A DNA stretch of 46,319 bases, taken from DAINBT01 sp036732785 (lineage in GTDB: Bacteria; Planctomycetota; Phycisphaerae; Sedimentisphaerales; SM23-30). The translations under genes and the position numbers were made by a program. Below are positions 22,968 to 31,963 of this stretch, in pieces (within the stretch, counting starts at the first letter, position 1; each line of letters starts with the position of its first letter). The notes below the pieces were generated by a model. That model was not told where the DNA came from. It saw only the letters and a program-made list of their open reading frames with translations, and did not search any database. The DNA lies in the NCBI GenBank assembly GCA_964537505.1, contig CAZICK010000022.1, positions 1-46,319 of the forward strand, read 5' to 3'.

Positions 22968-24349
22968 TTACCTGTTTTAGCGGTGCTGGGTTTTGGAAGT
23001 CCATCCATGACGCTGACCGATTGTCGCAGTTCATCCTCCGAGATGGCATGATCGACCAGTTTGCCTTCAAGAAAAGCCTGATAGCCGGTCAAGTCCATCA
23101 GCCCGTGACCGCTCCAATTCATGATTATAACCTTTTTTTTGCCTTCTTCGGCGGCCTGGCGGGCCTGTCGGATGGTTGCGGCGATGGCATGGCTGGTCTC
23201 GGGAGCACTGATAGTTCCTTCAGTGCGAGCCCACAGCATAGCAGCTTCGTAGCATTCCAACTGCGGAATCGCCAGCGGTTCCAGCAGTCCCTCCACAATC
23301 GCCTGAGAAACCAATGGAGCCATACCATGATATCGCAAACCGCCGGCATGGATTGGAGGCGGTATGAAAGCATGTCCCAAAGAGTGCATCGGCAACAGTG
23401 GTGTGGTACGGGCCATATCGCCATGATCGTAGCTGAACGGGGCACGTGTCATGGTTGGACACGAAGTCGGCTCGACCGGAATGATTTTGATGTCGGCGCC
23501 GTTGATCTTGTCGGCGACAAACGGGAATGCAAGACCGGCAAAATTGCTACCGCCGCCGGCACAGCCGATAACTACGTCAACCTTATTTTCACCAAACATT
23601 TCCAGTTGTTTCTTAGCTTCCAGCCCGATAATGGTTTGATGGAGCAGGACATGATTTAGGACACTACCGAGCGAATAACGTGTTGACCCGGTTGGATCGG
23701 TAACGGCCGCTTCGATTGCCTCACTAATAGCAATTCCGAGACTTCCCGGGGTGTCCGGCATTTCTTTGAGAATTTTTCTGCCGGCGTTGGTTTTGTCACT
23801 GGGACTGGCGATACAGTTAGCGCCCCATGTTTCCATCATCAGCCTGCGAAACGGCTTCTGGTCAAAACTGATCCTGACCATGAAGACCCTGCATTCCAGT
23901 CCGATCAGTGAGCAGGCAAAACTCAAGGCACTGCCCCACTGACCTGCACCTGTTTCAGTGGTCAATCGTTTTATGCCAAATTGTTTATTGTACCAAGCCT
24001 GTGCTACAGCGGTATTGGGTTTGTGAGAACCGGGCGGACTGACACCCTCGTTTTTATAATATATACGAGCCGGTGTATTGAGGGCTTTTTCCAGGTACTT
24101 GGCCCGATGCAGAGGAGAAGGGCGCCAGCGATATAGTAGATCAAGGATTCCCTCTGGAATATCTATCCAGCGATCATGGCTGACCTCCTGTTCGATTAAA
24201 TTCATGGGAAAAACGGGCGCCAGCATATCAGGGGAAATCGGTTTGCCACCGGGCCCAAGCGGCGGCTGCAACGGGGTGGGCAGATCAGCAGCCAAATTAT
24301 ACCATTGACGAGGAATGTCTTTCTCTGGCAAAAACATCTTTACAGTCAT
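22961..24349 (-). CDS. trpB: Tryptophan synthase beta chain, TrpB2 type
   Basis: 462 residues, the longer TrpB2 class common in archaea and some bacteria, which makes tryptophan from indole and serine and generally works without TrpA. Seen: the PLP lysine in GSHKPNTA (K110), the catalytic glutamate in TETGAGQWGSAL, the phosphate loop GCAGGGSNFAG and the ETSHAI segment. A second TrpB1 elsewhere is possible, in which case this would salvage indole. AAAGGAG precedes the ATG. Two TATAAT boxes at 24433-24452 lie upstream. No trpA or other trp genes adjoin it. Confidence 0.92.
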   Translation of the reverse strand: MTVKMFLPEKDIPRQWYNLAADLPTPLQPPLGPGGKPISPDMLAPVFPMNLIEQEVSHDRWIDIPEGILDLLYRWRPSPLHRAKYLEKALNTPARIYYKNEGVSPPGSHKPNTAVAQAWYNKQFGIKRLTTETGAGQWGSALSFACSLIGLECRVFMVRISFDQKPFRRLMMETWGANCIASPSDKTNAGRKILKEMPDTPGSLGIAISEAIEAAVTDPTGSTRYSLGSVLNHVLLHQTIIGLEAKKQLEMFGENKVDVVIGCAGGGSNFAGLAFPFVADKINGADIKIIPVEPTSCPTMTRAPFSYDHGDMARTTPLLPMHSLGHAFIPPPIHAGGLRYHGMAPLVSQAIVEGLLEPLAIPQLECYEAAMLWARTEGTISAPETSHAIAATIRQARQAAEEGKKKVIIMNWSGHGLMDLTGYQAFLEGKLVDHAISEDELRQSVSVMDGLPKPSTAKTGKW

Positions 24350-24432
24350 AATCAGTTGCTCCTTTCATTATTTTGAACTGTTTTATCTGTCCACCTCTAT
24401 ATGGCAATAAAACACCAAATAACGCCATCAGC

Positions 24433-24474
24433 ATTATACTGTCGGCATTATACGGCCATATTCACAAACCGCAA
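24433..24474 (-). promoter_or_regulatory. Promoter region for trpB2, two TATAAT boxes
   Basis: On the minus strand TTGCGG (24474-24469) is 16 bases ahead of TATAAT (24452-24447). A second TATAAT at 24438-24433 follows eight bases later. The remainder of the 24350-24883 gap holds no gene I can support. Confidence 0.45.
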
Positions 24475-24731
24475 ACGATTTTTGTAAAGTTGACACCAGC
24501 GTCAAAAGGATTACGAAACGTCGATTCTGATACCAATGCGGCGTTTTCAGGTGTGAATATCGACTTTTGGCGTCAACATCAAAGTTGGGTACCTGGCGTG
24601 TGAGATTATCTGTCAAATTCAAATATATAGCAAAATGCTCGATATTGCGAGACAAATACTTATATGGGGATATTTGGCAGCATGCGTGAGAAATTTGGGT
24701 TGGCAAGTTCAGCCGGCGGGAAAATCAGAAG

Positions 24732-24766
24732 AAAAAAAAGGCCGCCGTAAGATTTTCACGACGACC
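24732..24766 (-). terminator. Rho-independent terminator of the regulator gene
   Basis: On the minus strand a nine-base stem (24766-24758 with 24748-24740, two G-U pairs, nine-base loop) is followed by eight T (24739-24732). It is 118 bases past the stop of the regulator at 24884. Confidence 0.75.
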
Positions 24767-24883
24767 CTGAGCCAATGGATCCCAGACACTGCCCTTGAAA
24801 GGCCTTTTGAGCCTTGCCTCCAAGCAATGCCGGGCCGGAAACACAAATTTGTTGTTGTGTCGCTATTCGACCAAGGCATCTAA

Positions 24884-25462
24884 TCAGTGGATAATCGATA
24901 TGCTCTCATCGATACACTGAATGATTTTCTTGATATCAAGCGGCCGACACAGATAACCATCAAATCCCTGCTGTAACAGGGCCTGTCCTTCTCCTTCGGT
25001 CAAGACAGAAGTAAACGCAATTATGCGTGTAGTTTGCAATTCCGTGTTTTCCCGGATAATCTGGCAAATGCGCTTAGGATTGATGTCTTCCAACATTATA
25101 TCCATAAAGATGACATGTGGGTGGAATTGTTCCGCAATCAGTCCCGCATCAAATCCGCACTCGGCAGTTTTTACGTCAAATCGCCCATCCTTTTCCAATG
25201 CCTCACTGATGGCCCTGTTTCTTCCTTCTTCGCTGTCAACCAGCATGACACGCACGGTACCTCCGTCAAGCCCATTTAACGGTATTCCGTGGACGCGCAT
25301 AAAGCGGATTAACTGCGAGAGAGGGATACGGCGATCTTTACTGCCCGGTATCCGATATCCGCGTAACCGCCCCGAATCAAACCATTTGGACACTGTACGC
25401 GGCGCGACATTACAAATCTTGGCCACTTGCCCCGTTGTCAATACATTTTTTTTCTTGTCCAT
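24884..25462 (-). CDS. Regulator with N-terminal HTH and degenerate receiver domain
   Basis: 192 residues from the ATG at 25462 (a GTG at 25468 is possible). Residues 7-57 are a MerR/excisionase-like helix-turn-helix (LTTGQVAKICNVAPRTVSKW). Residues 70-192 are a CheY-like receiver. The phospho-acceptor aspartate is kept (FMDIML, D121) and the switch Thr/Ser is present (AFTS). The second acidic residue of the usual DD pair is Ser (VDSEE, D76/S77), and the invariant Lys of KP is Arg (CRPLD, R173). Phosphorylation is therefore doubtful, and it may act as a pseudo-receiver. The DNA-binding-first order is the reverse of ordinary response regulators. No kinase gene is adjacent. Confidence 0.82.
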   Translation of the reverse strand: MDKKKNVLTTGQVAKICNVAPRTVSKWFDSGRLRGYRIPGSKDRRIPLSQLIRFMRVHGIPLNGLDGGTVRVMLVDSEEGRNRAISEALEKDGRFDVKTAECGFDAGLIAEQFHPHVIFMDIMLEDINPKRICQIIRENTELQTTRIIAFTSVLTEGEGQALLQQGFDGYLCRPLDIKKIIQCIDESISIIH

Positions 25463-25469
25463 TAGCACA

Positions 25470-26011
25470 CTATTCCATTTCAGGCTTCTTAGGGCCTCAA
25501 ATCCCCTCGCTTAAAAAGCTTATAAAAACCGAGTTTTCCAACCTCATCAAATAATAATTCACGCCTATTTTGCGTCACCTACCAATTCGGCAGTTCTTCA
25601 TGTCAAGTTAACCCGAAAAAAACCTTTCCTTAAAAAATTTTAGAGATCAAATGCCGGGTTTTGGCGAATAGGCCACTCCTGACATATAAAAACCAAATTT
25701 TTCCAAAAAAAGTCCACTTTTTAGGCAATTCCATGCATAATTACTGCTCTGTCGCTGAACTGCCGCCGATTTTCGGCCGTTCCAACCAGCCTGGGGAAAC
25801 CAAAATGCCCCTTAGCCGGCTTGACAATAACATTCTTTTCTAAAAGATTATTGTCTTTCTTATGAGAAAAGGCAAGTTATGGGGCCTTGGACCGACCTTT
25901 ACAGCATGTGCAAAAGTGAACAATCGCGCAGTGACGCGGATAGTACGGATGCAAGTCTTTGGGAGGCCCGCAGTAAGTGGAGTCATGAAGATTAAACGAG
26001 CGACGACCCTG
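25470..26011. other. Gene-free stretch
   Basis: About 540 bases between the regulator start and the fba stop. Open frames at 25661-25843, 25862-26056 and 25840-26124 show no domain, no clear ribosome site and ordinary composition; the last overlaps fba. I see no strong hairpin or repeat. Confidence 0.4.
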
Positions 26012-26959
26012 TCAGCGGCAGATGTCGGCCTTGCCCGCACAACCCAGTACGTGTAGTTTGTGTCTGACCATCTGTGTAATGGCATCCCGTCCCGGTCCCA
26101 GGTATTTACGCGGATCGAACTCACCGGGTTTTTCCGTGAATACCTGTCTGATCTTTGCCGTCAGGGCCAAACGCAGATCGGTGTCTATGTTGATTTTGCA
26201 CACCGCCATTTTGGCGGCCTTACTGATGGCCTCTTCCGGCACTCCCATGGTGTTTGGCATATTTCCGCCATACCGGTTGATAAGATCGACGAATTCTTTC
26301 GGTACGCTACTGGAACCGTGCATGACCAACGGGAAGCCCGGCAGACGATTGGCGATCTTCTCAATCACGTCGAACGCCAATTTGGGCGCGGACTTGAACT
26401 TGAAGGCGCCGTGACTGGTTCCGCAGGCCACCGCCAGGGAATCACAATTGGTTTGCCTGACGAATTCGACGGCCTCGTCCGGGTCGGTCAGATGCTTGGT
26501 AACATCATCTTGCGAGACGCCCACGACATCTTCCTCAATACCCCCCAATTGACCGATCTCGGCTTCCACGACCACTTTATTCGCGTGTGCATATTCAACC
26601 ACCTGTCTGGTCAGCGCCACGTTTTTTTCAAACGGTTTGTGCGACGCGTCGATCATCACCGAGGTATATCCATCATCCACACACTGTTTACACAATTCGA
26701 AGGTATCGCCGTGATCGCAGTGTATCGCTATGGGCAGGTCGGTTTCACTTACCGCGGTGTCGATCAGGGCCTTTAGGTACTTGATATTGGCATACTCCCT
26801 GGCGCCTTTGGATATTTGTAAAATGAGTGGTGCATTTTCCGCCTTGCAGGCATCCACAATGGCCTGTAGTAACTCCATATTATTTACATTGAACGCTCCG
26901 ATGGCAAAGCCACCATCATAAGCCTGTTTGAACATTTTTTCAGTTGTTACCAATGGCAT
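26012..26959 (-). CDS. fba: Class II fructose-bisphosphate aldolase
   Basis: 315 residues. Zinc-dependent enzyme splitting fructose 1,6-bisphosphate to DHAP and G3P. Seen: GAFNVNNMELLQAIV at the N-terminus, the zinc ligand and catalytic aspartate in IHCDHGDTFEL, the glutamate of VEAEIGQLGG, and the phosphate-binding GTSHGAFKFK and MHGSSSVP. The insert and NIDTDLRLALTAKI are typical of the class IIB type. AAGGAG precedes the ATG. It is 27 bases downstream of the cyclophilin-like gene and probably co-transcribed with it. Confidence 0.94.
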   Translation of the reverse strand: MPLVTTEKMFKQAYDGGFAIGAFNVNNMELLQAIVDACKAENAPLILQISKGAREYANIKYLKALIDTAVSETDLPIAIHCDHGDTFELCKQCVDDGYTSVMIDASHKPFEKNVALTRQVVEYAHANKVVVEAEIGQLGGIEEDVVGVSQDDVTKHLTDPDEAVEFVRQTNCDSLAVACGTSHGAFKFKSAPKLAFDVIEKIANRLPGFPLVMHGSSSVPKEFVDLINRYGGNMPNTMGVPEEAISKAAKMAVCKINIDTDLRLALTAKIRQVFTEKPGEFDPRKYLGPGRDAITQMVRHKLHVLGCAGKADICR

Positions 26960-26986
26960 AAATACTACTCCTTAAAAAAATATCTG

Positions 26987-27361
26987 TCACAACAATTCTA
27001 TACCCACCTTAGCCCCATTGGGCACGGTGGTTAGTTCGGTAATATCTCCGAGCATGTCTCCAATAATACTCACGGCCGAGGCGGCACGTATCTGGTCACC
27101 CCGCGAGGCGGGCGTAGGACCAAAAAACATACAAAAAGCATTGCCTGTGGGCCAATAACCCAGCGTCCCCAAATCAACGACCTCCGTTGCATCTTTTTCC
27201 AGTTCCATTTCGACGGGAATCGCAAAATATATCTCATCGCCCCACCGCTGGGCCGTTGCCGTAATTGGCAGCGTCGCGGCGATCGCGCGAGCCGTGGGTC
27301 CGTCATTCAACTCAGCTCGTACCTGAACATCGCCGGCGGTAATTTTGATATTCGTTGGCAT
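26987..27361 (-). CDS. Cyclophilin-like fold protein
   Basis: 124 residues from the ATG at 27361, which has GAGGAAATAG just upstream. The reading frame continues to 27466, but a near-consensus promoter at 27395-27423 lies inside that extension and shows the shorter start is right. The pattern (IKITAGDVQVRAELNDGPTA, WGDEIYFAIPVEME, DLGTLGYWPTGNAFCMFFGPTP) is that of the cyclophilin-like family PF04126, whose function is unknown. It is not a typical prolyl isomerase. It precedes fba. Confidence 0.8.
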   Translation of the reverse strand: MPTNIKITAGDVQVRAELNDGPTARAIAATLPITATAQRWGDEIYFAIPVEMELEKDATEVVDLGTLGYWPTGNAFCMFFGPTPASRGDQIRAASAVSIIGDMLGDITELTTVPNGAKVGIELL

Positions 27362-27394
27362 ATCTATTTCCTCACAAAAATCCGCAAGACCAGT

Positions 27395-27423
27395 TTTATA
27401 GTGGTTCGGGCCACCATTGTCAA
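27395..27423 (-). promoter_or_regulatory. Near-consensus sigma70 promoter for the cyclophilin-like/fba operon
   Basis: On the minus strand TTGACA (27423-27418) is exactly 17 bases before TATAAA (27400-27395). The predicted start at about 27388 leaves a 27-base leader before the ATG at 27361. Confidence 0.7.
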
Positions 27424-27452
27424 TAGAATTTGCAGCCCCGGTTAAAGAAATG

Positions 27453-27481
27453 TTGACGGTTGCCACAACAGGAGTTATCGT
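27453..27481 (+). promoter_or_regulatory. Possible promoter for fmt
   Basis: TTGACG at 27453-27458 and TATCGT at 27476-27481 are 17 bases apart, 39 bases ahead of the fmt ATG, back to back with the fba-operon promoter. Confidence 0.3.
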
Positions 27482-27519
27482 ATTACCAGACTGTTTTTCA
27501 TGGTTAAAGGTGCTTGGAT

Positions 27520-28479
27520 ATGCGGATAGTATTTCTGGGAAGCGGCGAGTTCGGCTGTGAGAGCATCAAATGGCTGGTCGGCTCGTCCGGCCGGAAACAC
27601 CAGGTTTTGGAAGTGATCACTCAACCGGCCCGCCAGGCCGGTCGCGGCAGAAAAATGCACCCGACACCTATCGCCAGTGTGGCTGAGGAACTAAACCTGC
27701 CCTACCGCCAGTCAGAAAATGTAAACAATCACGAACTGGTCGATCATATCACCTCCCTGGAGCCTGAAATACTGCTGGTGATAGCTTTCGGGCAAAAAAT
27801 CGGAACCGCCCTGCTGAACCTTCCGAACTGTCGGGTTATCAACCTGCACGGTTCGCTGTTACCGAAATATCGCGGTGCCGCCCCGATCAATTGGGCCATT
27901 ATCAATGGAGAAAAGCAGACCGGCCTGACCGTAATCGAAGTCAACGAATTTTGGGATGCCGGGAACATCCTGGGACAGGTCGCCACTGAGATAAAACCAC
28001 AGGAGACTGCCGGCGAATTGCACGACCGCCTAGCGATTATGGGCCCACATCTTGTGGGCGAAGTGCTGGAGAAGATTGCCCAGGGAACAGACGCACCGCT
28101 GATCCAGGACGACAGCCTTGCCTGTCGAGCGCCAAAACTGGAAAAAAATGACGGTAAGATTCGCTGGAATCAGGGGGTCCGTGGAATCCGCAATTTTATT
28201 CACGGTATGTGGCCCTGGCCGGGCGCGTTTTGCCAGCTTCAACAAAAAGCGAAAACCATGCCCGAACGCGTCTGCATAGGCCGAGCCGAGGTTATATCTG
28301 AATGTGCCGATGAAACAACCGAACCGCCGGGGACCGTCACCGAGGATATGAGTATCATCTGCAGGCCGGGGAAAATAAAACTGTTGGAAATCCGACCGGA
28401 CAATAGCAAATTGATGGACTTTGCCGCCTTTGTCAACGGCAGACGTCTGCAGCCCGGCGATCGATTCCTCGACGGATAA
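27520..28479 (+). CDS. fmt: Methionyl-tRNA formyltransferase (Fmt)
   Basis: 319 residues from the ATG at 27520, behind AAAGGTG. Formylates initiator Met-tRNA with 10-formyl-THF. Seen: MRIVFLGSGEFG, the folate/catalytic signature VINLHGSLLPKYRGAAPINW (Asn, His and the SLLP loop) and QETAGELHDRLA. The length is normal. It is followed by rsmB in the same direction after a terminator, and the initiator tRNA is also in this window at 38.5 kb. Confidence 0.93.
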   Translation: MRIVFLGSGEFGCESIKWLVGSSGRKHQVLEVITQPARQAGRGRKMHPTPIASVAEELNLPYRQSENVNNHELVDHITSLEPEILLVIAFGQKIGTALLNLPNCRVINLHGSLLPKYRGAAPINWAIINGEKQTGLTVIEVNEFWDAGNILGQVATEIKPQETAGELHDRLAIMGPHLVGEVLEKIAQGTDAPLIQDDSLACRAPKLEKNDGKIRWNQGVRGIRNFIHGMWPWPGAFCQLQQKAKTMPERVCIGRAEVISECADETTEPPGTVTEDMSIICRPGKIKLLEIRPDNSKLMDFAAFVNGRRLQPGDRFLDG

Positions 28480-28563
28480 CGGTCCGGTTTTGCCCTTGAT
28501 TGATGCCGCCATTTTGATTAGGGCAGCCATTTGATCAACGTGTGCATCTGGAAAACTGTATAT

Positions 28564-28604
28564 GTGCGATTTCGCTTACGCGGCTCTACGTGTCGCACTT
28601 TTTC
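28564..28604 (+). terminator. Rho-independent terminator of fmt
   Basis: GTGCGA at 28564-28569 pairs with TCGCAC at 28593-28598, with partial pairing inside the loop, followed by TTTTTC. It is 85 bases after the fmt stop. Confidence 0.6.
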
Positions 28605-28631
28605 TTGTGTGTTGTTTATAAGCAAAGCCAG

Positions 28632-28728
28632 AACAGGGCCTTTTGGGACCAAGACCGATAATTTTATACGTTAGCGGAACATTTATCGAAAGCATATAAA
28701 AAACCATTTTTGCGTAACAGGCCCTGTT
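28632..28728. mobile_element. 97-bp MITE-like element
   Basis: Perfect 10-base inverted ends: AACAGGGCCT at 28632-28641 and AGGCCCTGTT at 28719-28728, enclosing an AT-rich centre. The right end extends to a 28-base word shared (inverted) with 9606-9633. No obvious target duplication is seen. It lies between the fmt terminator and rsmB, so it may carry or disturb the rsmB promoter. Confidence 0.45.
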
Positions 28729-28772
28729 GGATGGAAATTGGGTAAAAAAAACTGCGAAAGTTAACTATATTT

Positions 28773-30245
28773 ATGGTTCTGAAAAAACAATCCACACTTG
28801 ATAACAATAGCGCCCGCAATATCGCGGCCAACTCTTTACTGGCCTTCCAGCAGCGTCAACAGCGTATTCAGGAAAGCCTGAACGATATATTCAGCAGTGG
28901 GGAACTGGATAGTCGCGACCGCCGGCTGGGGCATGAACTGGCCTGCGGTGTCTGCAGATATCTTATCACGCTGGACCATCTTATCAGTAAACATAGTAAT
29001 CGAGGCATACGGAAAATCGATCCGATATTGCTGCAGATATTGCGTGTTGGGCTTTATCAGCTTGTTTATCTGGAGCGAACACCCGATTTTGCCGCTGTAC
29101 ATCAGGCGGTCGAGCAGGCTCGCGAGACCGGAATCCGCGGCGGCGAAACATTCGTCAACGCGGTGCTGCGTTCGATCCAACGCGATATGGAAGGGCCGCT
29201 CACCAGTGACAACGCGACCCGGCCCCGTGCTACGCTTTGGCGCGATGAACAATACGCCTGTCAGTTCAAAAGCGATTTTTTACCCGATCCGAGCAAAAGA
29301 CCGGCGAAATATTATAGCCTGGGTTTCGGCCATCCACTTTGGCTGATAGAACGTTGGCTCAAGCAGTTCGATCAGGAGACAGTCCGGGCGATTTGCCTGG
29401 CCGATAATTCCCATCCGGCCCTGACACTGCGGGTAAACCGTCTTCGCTGCACCGATGCCCAGATGCTGGAGCGGTTAACCAAAGCCGGCATTCGTGCCAA
29501 AACCAATGGCCCAGCAATACAATTATTGCAGCCAGCGGTGCCTGGGCAACTGCCGGGCTATCAGGAAGGTTTGTTTTTCGTACAGGACGTTACCGCAATG
29601 TCGGCAACACCCATGCTGGAACCGCTGGCTGGTCAGCGTATTCTTGACCTTTGCGCCGCTCCCGGCGGTAAAACTACGCATTTGGCTGAATTGATGGACA
29701 ATAACGGGACAATTGTCGCGTGCGATGTCAGTTCCGAGAAACTGGCCCTGATCGAGGAGAACTGCCGTCGGCTCGGTATCACTATCGTACAAACATGCCG
29801 AGCCGATGAACTGCACAATCTTATGGGACGTGACGGTCCCTTCGATGCCGTTCTTGTTGATGCGCCCTGCAGCAATACCGGTGTGCTGGCCCGACGTGTC
29901 GAGGTACGCCATCTGCTCAAGCCGGCTGCTATCGTACGATTGGCTCGTCAGCAGTCGGAACTGCTGAAAACAGCGGTTCTGGCGATCAGGCCAAACGGAA
30001 AAATTCTTTACAGCACTTGTAGTATTGATACCCTCGAAAACGAATCTCTGATACAAAAATTCCTGGAGGAAAACAGTTCTTTGGGCCTGTCCGGCCAGAA
30101 ACTCACTCTTCCCCATGCCCGCACCCGGAGCTGTGAACATGCCCCAACAAGTGACAGGAACCGGCCAACCGATCAAGCCGGCGACCATTCCGCGGAGGCT
30201 GACTATCGCGACGGAGGCTACATAGCTTTGCTGCAACAATCGTAA
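28773..30245 (+). CDS. rsmB: 16S rRNA m5C967 methyltransferase (RsmB)
   Basis: 490 residues. Methylates cytosine 967 of 16S rRNA using SAM. Residues 1-150 form the NusB-like RNA-binding domain (ELACGVCRYLITLDHLIS). The catalytic domain shows the SAM motif ILDLCAAPGGKTTHLAEL, DAVLVDAPCSNTGVLARR with one catalytic Cys, and YSTCSIDTLENE with the nucleophile Cys. A variable stretch at about 160-185 and a Pro/Arg-rich segment at 445-475 are longer than in E. coli (429 residues). Confidence 0.92.
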   Translation: MVLKKQSTLDNNSARNIAANSLLAFQQRQQRIQESLNDIFSSGELDSRDRRLGHELACGVCRYLITLDHLISKHSNRGIRKIDPILLQILRVGLYQLVYLERTPDFAAVHQAVEQARETGIRGGETFVNAVLRSIQRDMEGPLTSDNATRPRATLWRDEQYACQFKSDFLPDPSKRPAKYYSLGFGHPLWLIERWLKQFDQETVRAICLADNSHPALTLRVNRLRCTDAQMLERLTKAGIRAKTNGPAIQLLQPAVPGQLPGYQEGLFFVQDVTAMSATPMLEPLAGQRILDLCAAPGGKTTHLAELMDNNGTIVACDVSSEKLALIEENCRRLGITIVQTCRADELHNLMGRDGPFDAVLVDAPCSNTGVLARRVEVRHLLKPAAIVRLARQQSELLKTAVLAIRPNGKILYSTCSIDTLENESLIQKFLEENSSLGLSGQKLTLPHARTRSCEHAPTSDRNRPTDQAGDHSAEADYRDGGYIALLQQS

Positions 30246-30382
30246 CCTGCCTGTGCTGAACAACACTAAAAACAAACTAAATGTTTTCTGTGCCTTTTAC
30301 CGATATTTTTCCTGTTGGAAGAAATTTCTGAGCCGGGATCATTACGGTGGTTTTGGCCCGCCTGACCTAAAGGAATATTGTT

Positions 30383-30589
30383 GTGGGCTCAATGGAAACT
30401 TTTATAATTCTTATCGCCCTGGCTGCTGCGGCAGGAGGTGGTTTGATTCTGCTCGTGTGTCTGGCTGGGATGCGAGCTAATCTGGTAAAGGCCCTCAACC
30501 TTCAGCAGGAACTGGAATCTCGCAAAAGTAATATAGAAACTAACCCAGACTCCCCCCCCACCGCTAAGCCACTGATGGGCAGTTCCTAA
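30383..30589 (+). CDS. Small single-pass membrane protein
   Basis: 68 residues from a GTG at 30383, seven bases after AGGAA; an ATG at 30392 is the alternative. Residues 5-28 are a hydrophobic helix (FIILIALAAAAGGGLILLVCLAG). A short cytoplasmic basic and polar tail follows. No family recognised. It stands between rsmB and the convergent lysA. Confidence 0.5.
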   Translation: MGSMETFIILIALAAAAGGGLILLVCLAGMRANLVKALNLQQELESRKSNIETNPDSPPTAKPLMGSS

Positions 30590-30668
30590 GCAGGGTTATT
30601 TTCTTTTCCGTCGCTATTTTAGCTTCCGCCGTTTTTTTGGCGCCCGCGTCAAAGGTTTGCTTTTTTGG

Positions 30669-31955
30669 TCAATCCGGGGTTTTCTCCATCGCGATCAGAT
30701 CTTCGTAGCGTTCACGCCGTCGGATAATTCTGAAGGTGGTCCCCTCGACAAGAATCTCGGCGGCTCGTCCGCGTGAATTGTACTGACTGCTCATGGCAAA
30801 TCCGTACGCACCGGCAGTAAAGACTGACAGCAAGTCACCACGCCGCAACGGCGGCAAGAAACGGTCTCGCGCCAAATAATCACCTGTTTCGCAGATGGGG
30901 CCGACCACGTCCATCTTCCTCGTACCCGCGATTTCCACCGGATCGCTTCGATTTTCAATGGCAAACCCATTATCCACCTGAACCGGCCAGATAAAGTGAA
31001 ATGCTTCATAGAGCACCGGACGAATCAGATCGTTCATCGCCGCATCGACAATGGCAAAATATTTTTGTCCACTTTGTTTCATATAGAGCACTCTGGTCAC
31101 CAATATGCCGGCGTTGCCCGATATGCTACGGCCCGGTTCAAGGATCAACCGCAATCCCTTACCCCGCAGCAGAGGCATGATCACCGCCGCGTAATCTGCC
31201 GTGTTCGGCGCCTGTCCGGTGGTATAATCAGTGCCGAAACCTCCGCCAACATCGATCATATCCACGGTAAAACCCTGCGAACGCAGTTCATCGATAAAGC
31301 TCAGTGTCTTTTCTATTGCTTTGGCATAAGGATCGACCGAATTTACAGGCGAACCGATATGCAGATGAACTCCATTGAGTTTGACGTATCGGTCATGTCC
31401 ATACCGCTGAAAAACCTTCGTAGCGAGTTCCAGGTCAACGCCAAACTTGGTTTGCTTTTTGCCGGTCGTGGTGTGACGATGTGTTTTAGGATCGACGTCA
31501 GGATTGATACGCAGCGCCGCCTGCACCGGCTGGGCCATATCTTCGGCTATGGTAACCAGGTTGGCAAGTTCCGCTTCCGACTCGATATTGAAGTAAGCTA
31601 TGCCTGCCGTAATGGCCTGGCGAATTTCCTGATCCGTTTTTCCGACTCCGGCGTAAACGACCTTATCGGCCCGACCACCGGCCTGCTGAACACGAAACAA
31701 CTCTCCGCCGCTGACGACGTCAAAGCCACTGCCCATCTGCGCCAAAAGTCGGCAGATGTGGATATTACTGCAACCCTTAACGGAATAACAGATCAACGGC
31801 GTCAGCTCTGCGAAGGCTTTTTCGAGATTTCCGAAATGGTGTTGCAGCGTCGCCGCACTGTACATATATACCGGCGTACCCACTTCATCGGCAATCCGCC
31901 GTACCGGCACATCTTCACAATACAACTGATTGCTACGATATTGAAAATAGTCCAT
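30669..31955 (-). CDS. lysA: Diaminopimelate decarboxylase (LysA)
   Basis: 428 residues. PLP enzyme decarboxylating meso-DAP to lysine, the last step of lysine synthesis. Seen: the PLP lysine in CYSVKGCSNIHI, HLHIGS, the glycine-rich DVGGGFGTDY, EPGRSI, and the active-site Cys in GPICETGDYLARDR. The ribosome site is weak. The start is eight bases behind the pfp stop, which implies coupling. Last gene of the lepA-lysA run. Confidence 0.94.
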   Translation of the reverse strand: MDYFQYRSNQLYCEDVPVRRIADEVGTPVYMYSAATLQHHFGNLEKAFAELTPLICYSVKGCSNIHICRLLAQMGSGFDVVSGGELFRVQQAGGRADKVVYAGVGKTDQEIRQAITAGIAYFNIESEAELANLVTIAEDMAQPVQAALRINPDVDPKTHRHTTTGKKQTKFGVDLELATKVFQRYGHDRYVKLNGVHLHIGSPVNSVDPYAKAIEKTLSFIDELRSQGFTVDMIDVGGGFGTDYTTGQAPNTADYAAVIMPLLRGKGLRLILEPGRSISGNAGILVTRVLYMKQSGQKYFAIVDAAMNDLIRPVLYEAFHFIWPVQVDNGFAIENRSDPVEIAGTRKMDVVGPICETGDYLARDRFLPPLRRGDLLSVFTAGAYGFAMSSQYNSRGRAAEILVEGTTFRIIRRRERYEDLIAMEKTPD

Positions 31956-31963
31956 AACGTATC

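Noticed and set aside
24481..24580. Inverted GTTGACGCCAAAAG-like words upstream of trpB2 as an operator
   Set aside because: The two arms differ by an insertion and the spacing is irregular; not strong enough to call.
24958..24990. Another copy of the AACAGGGCCTGT repeat
   Set aside because: It is inside the receiver coding sequence (LLQQGFDG) and only about 12 bases match, so chance is likely.
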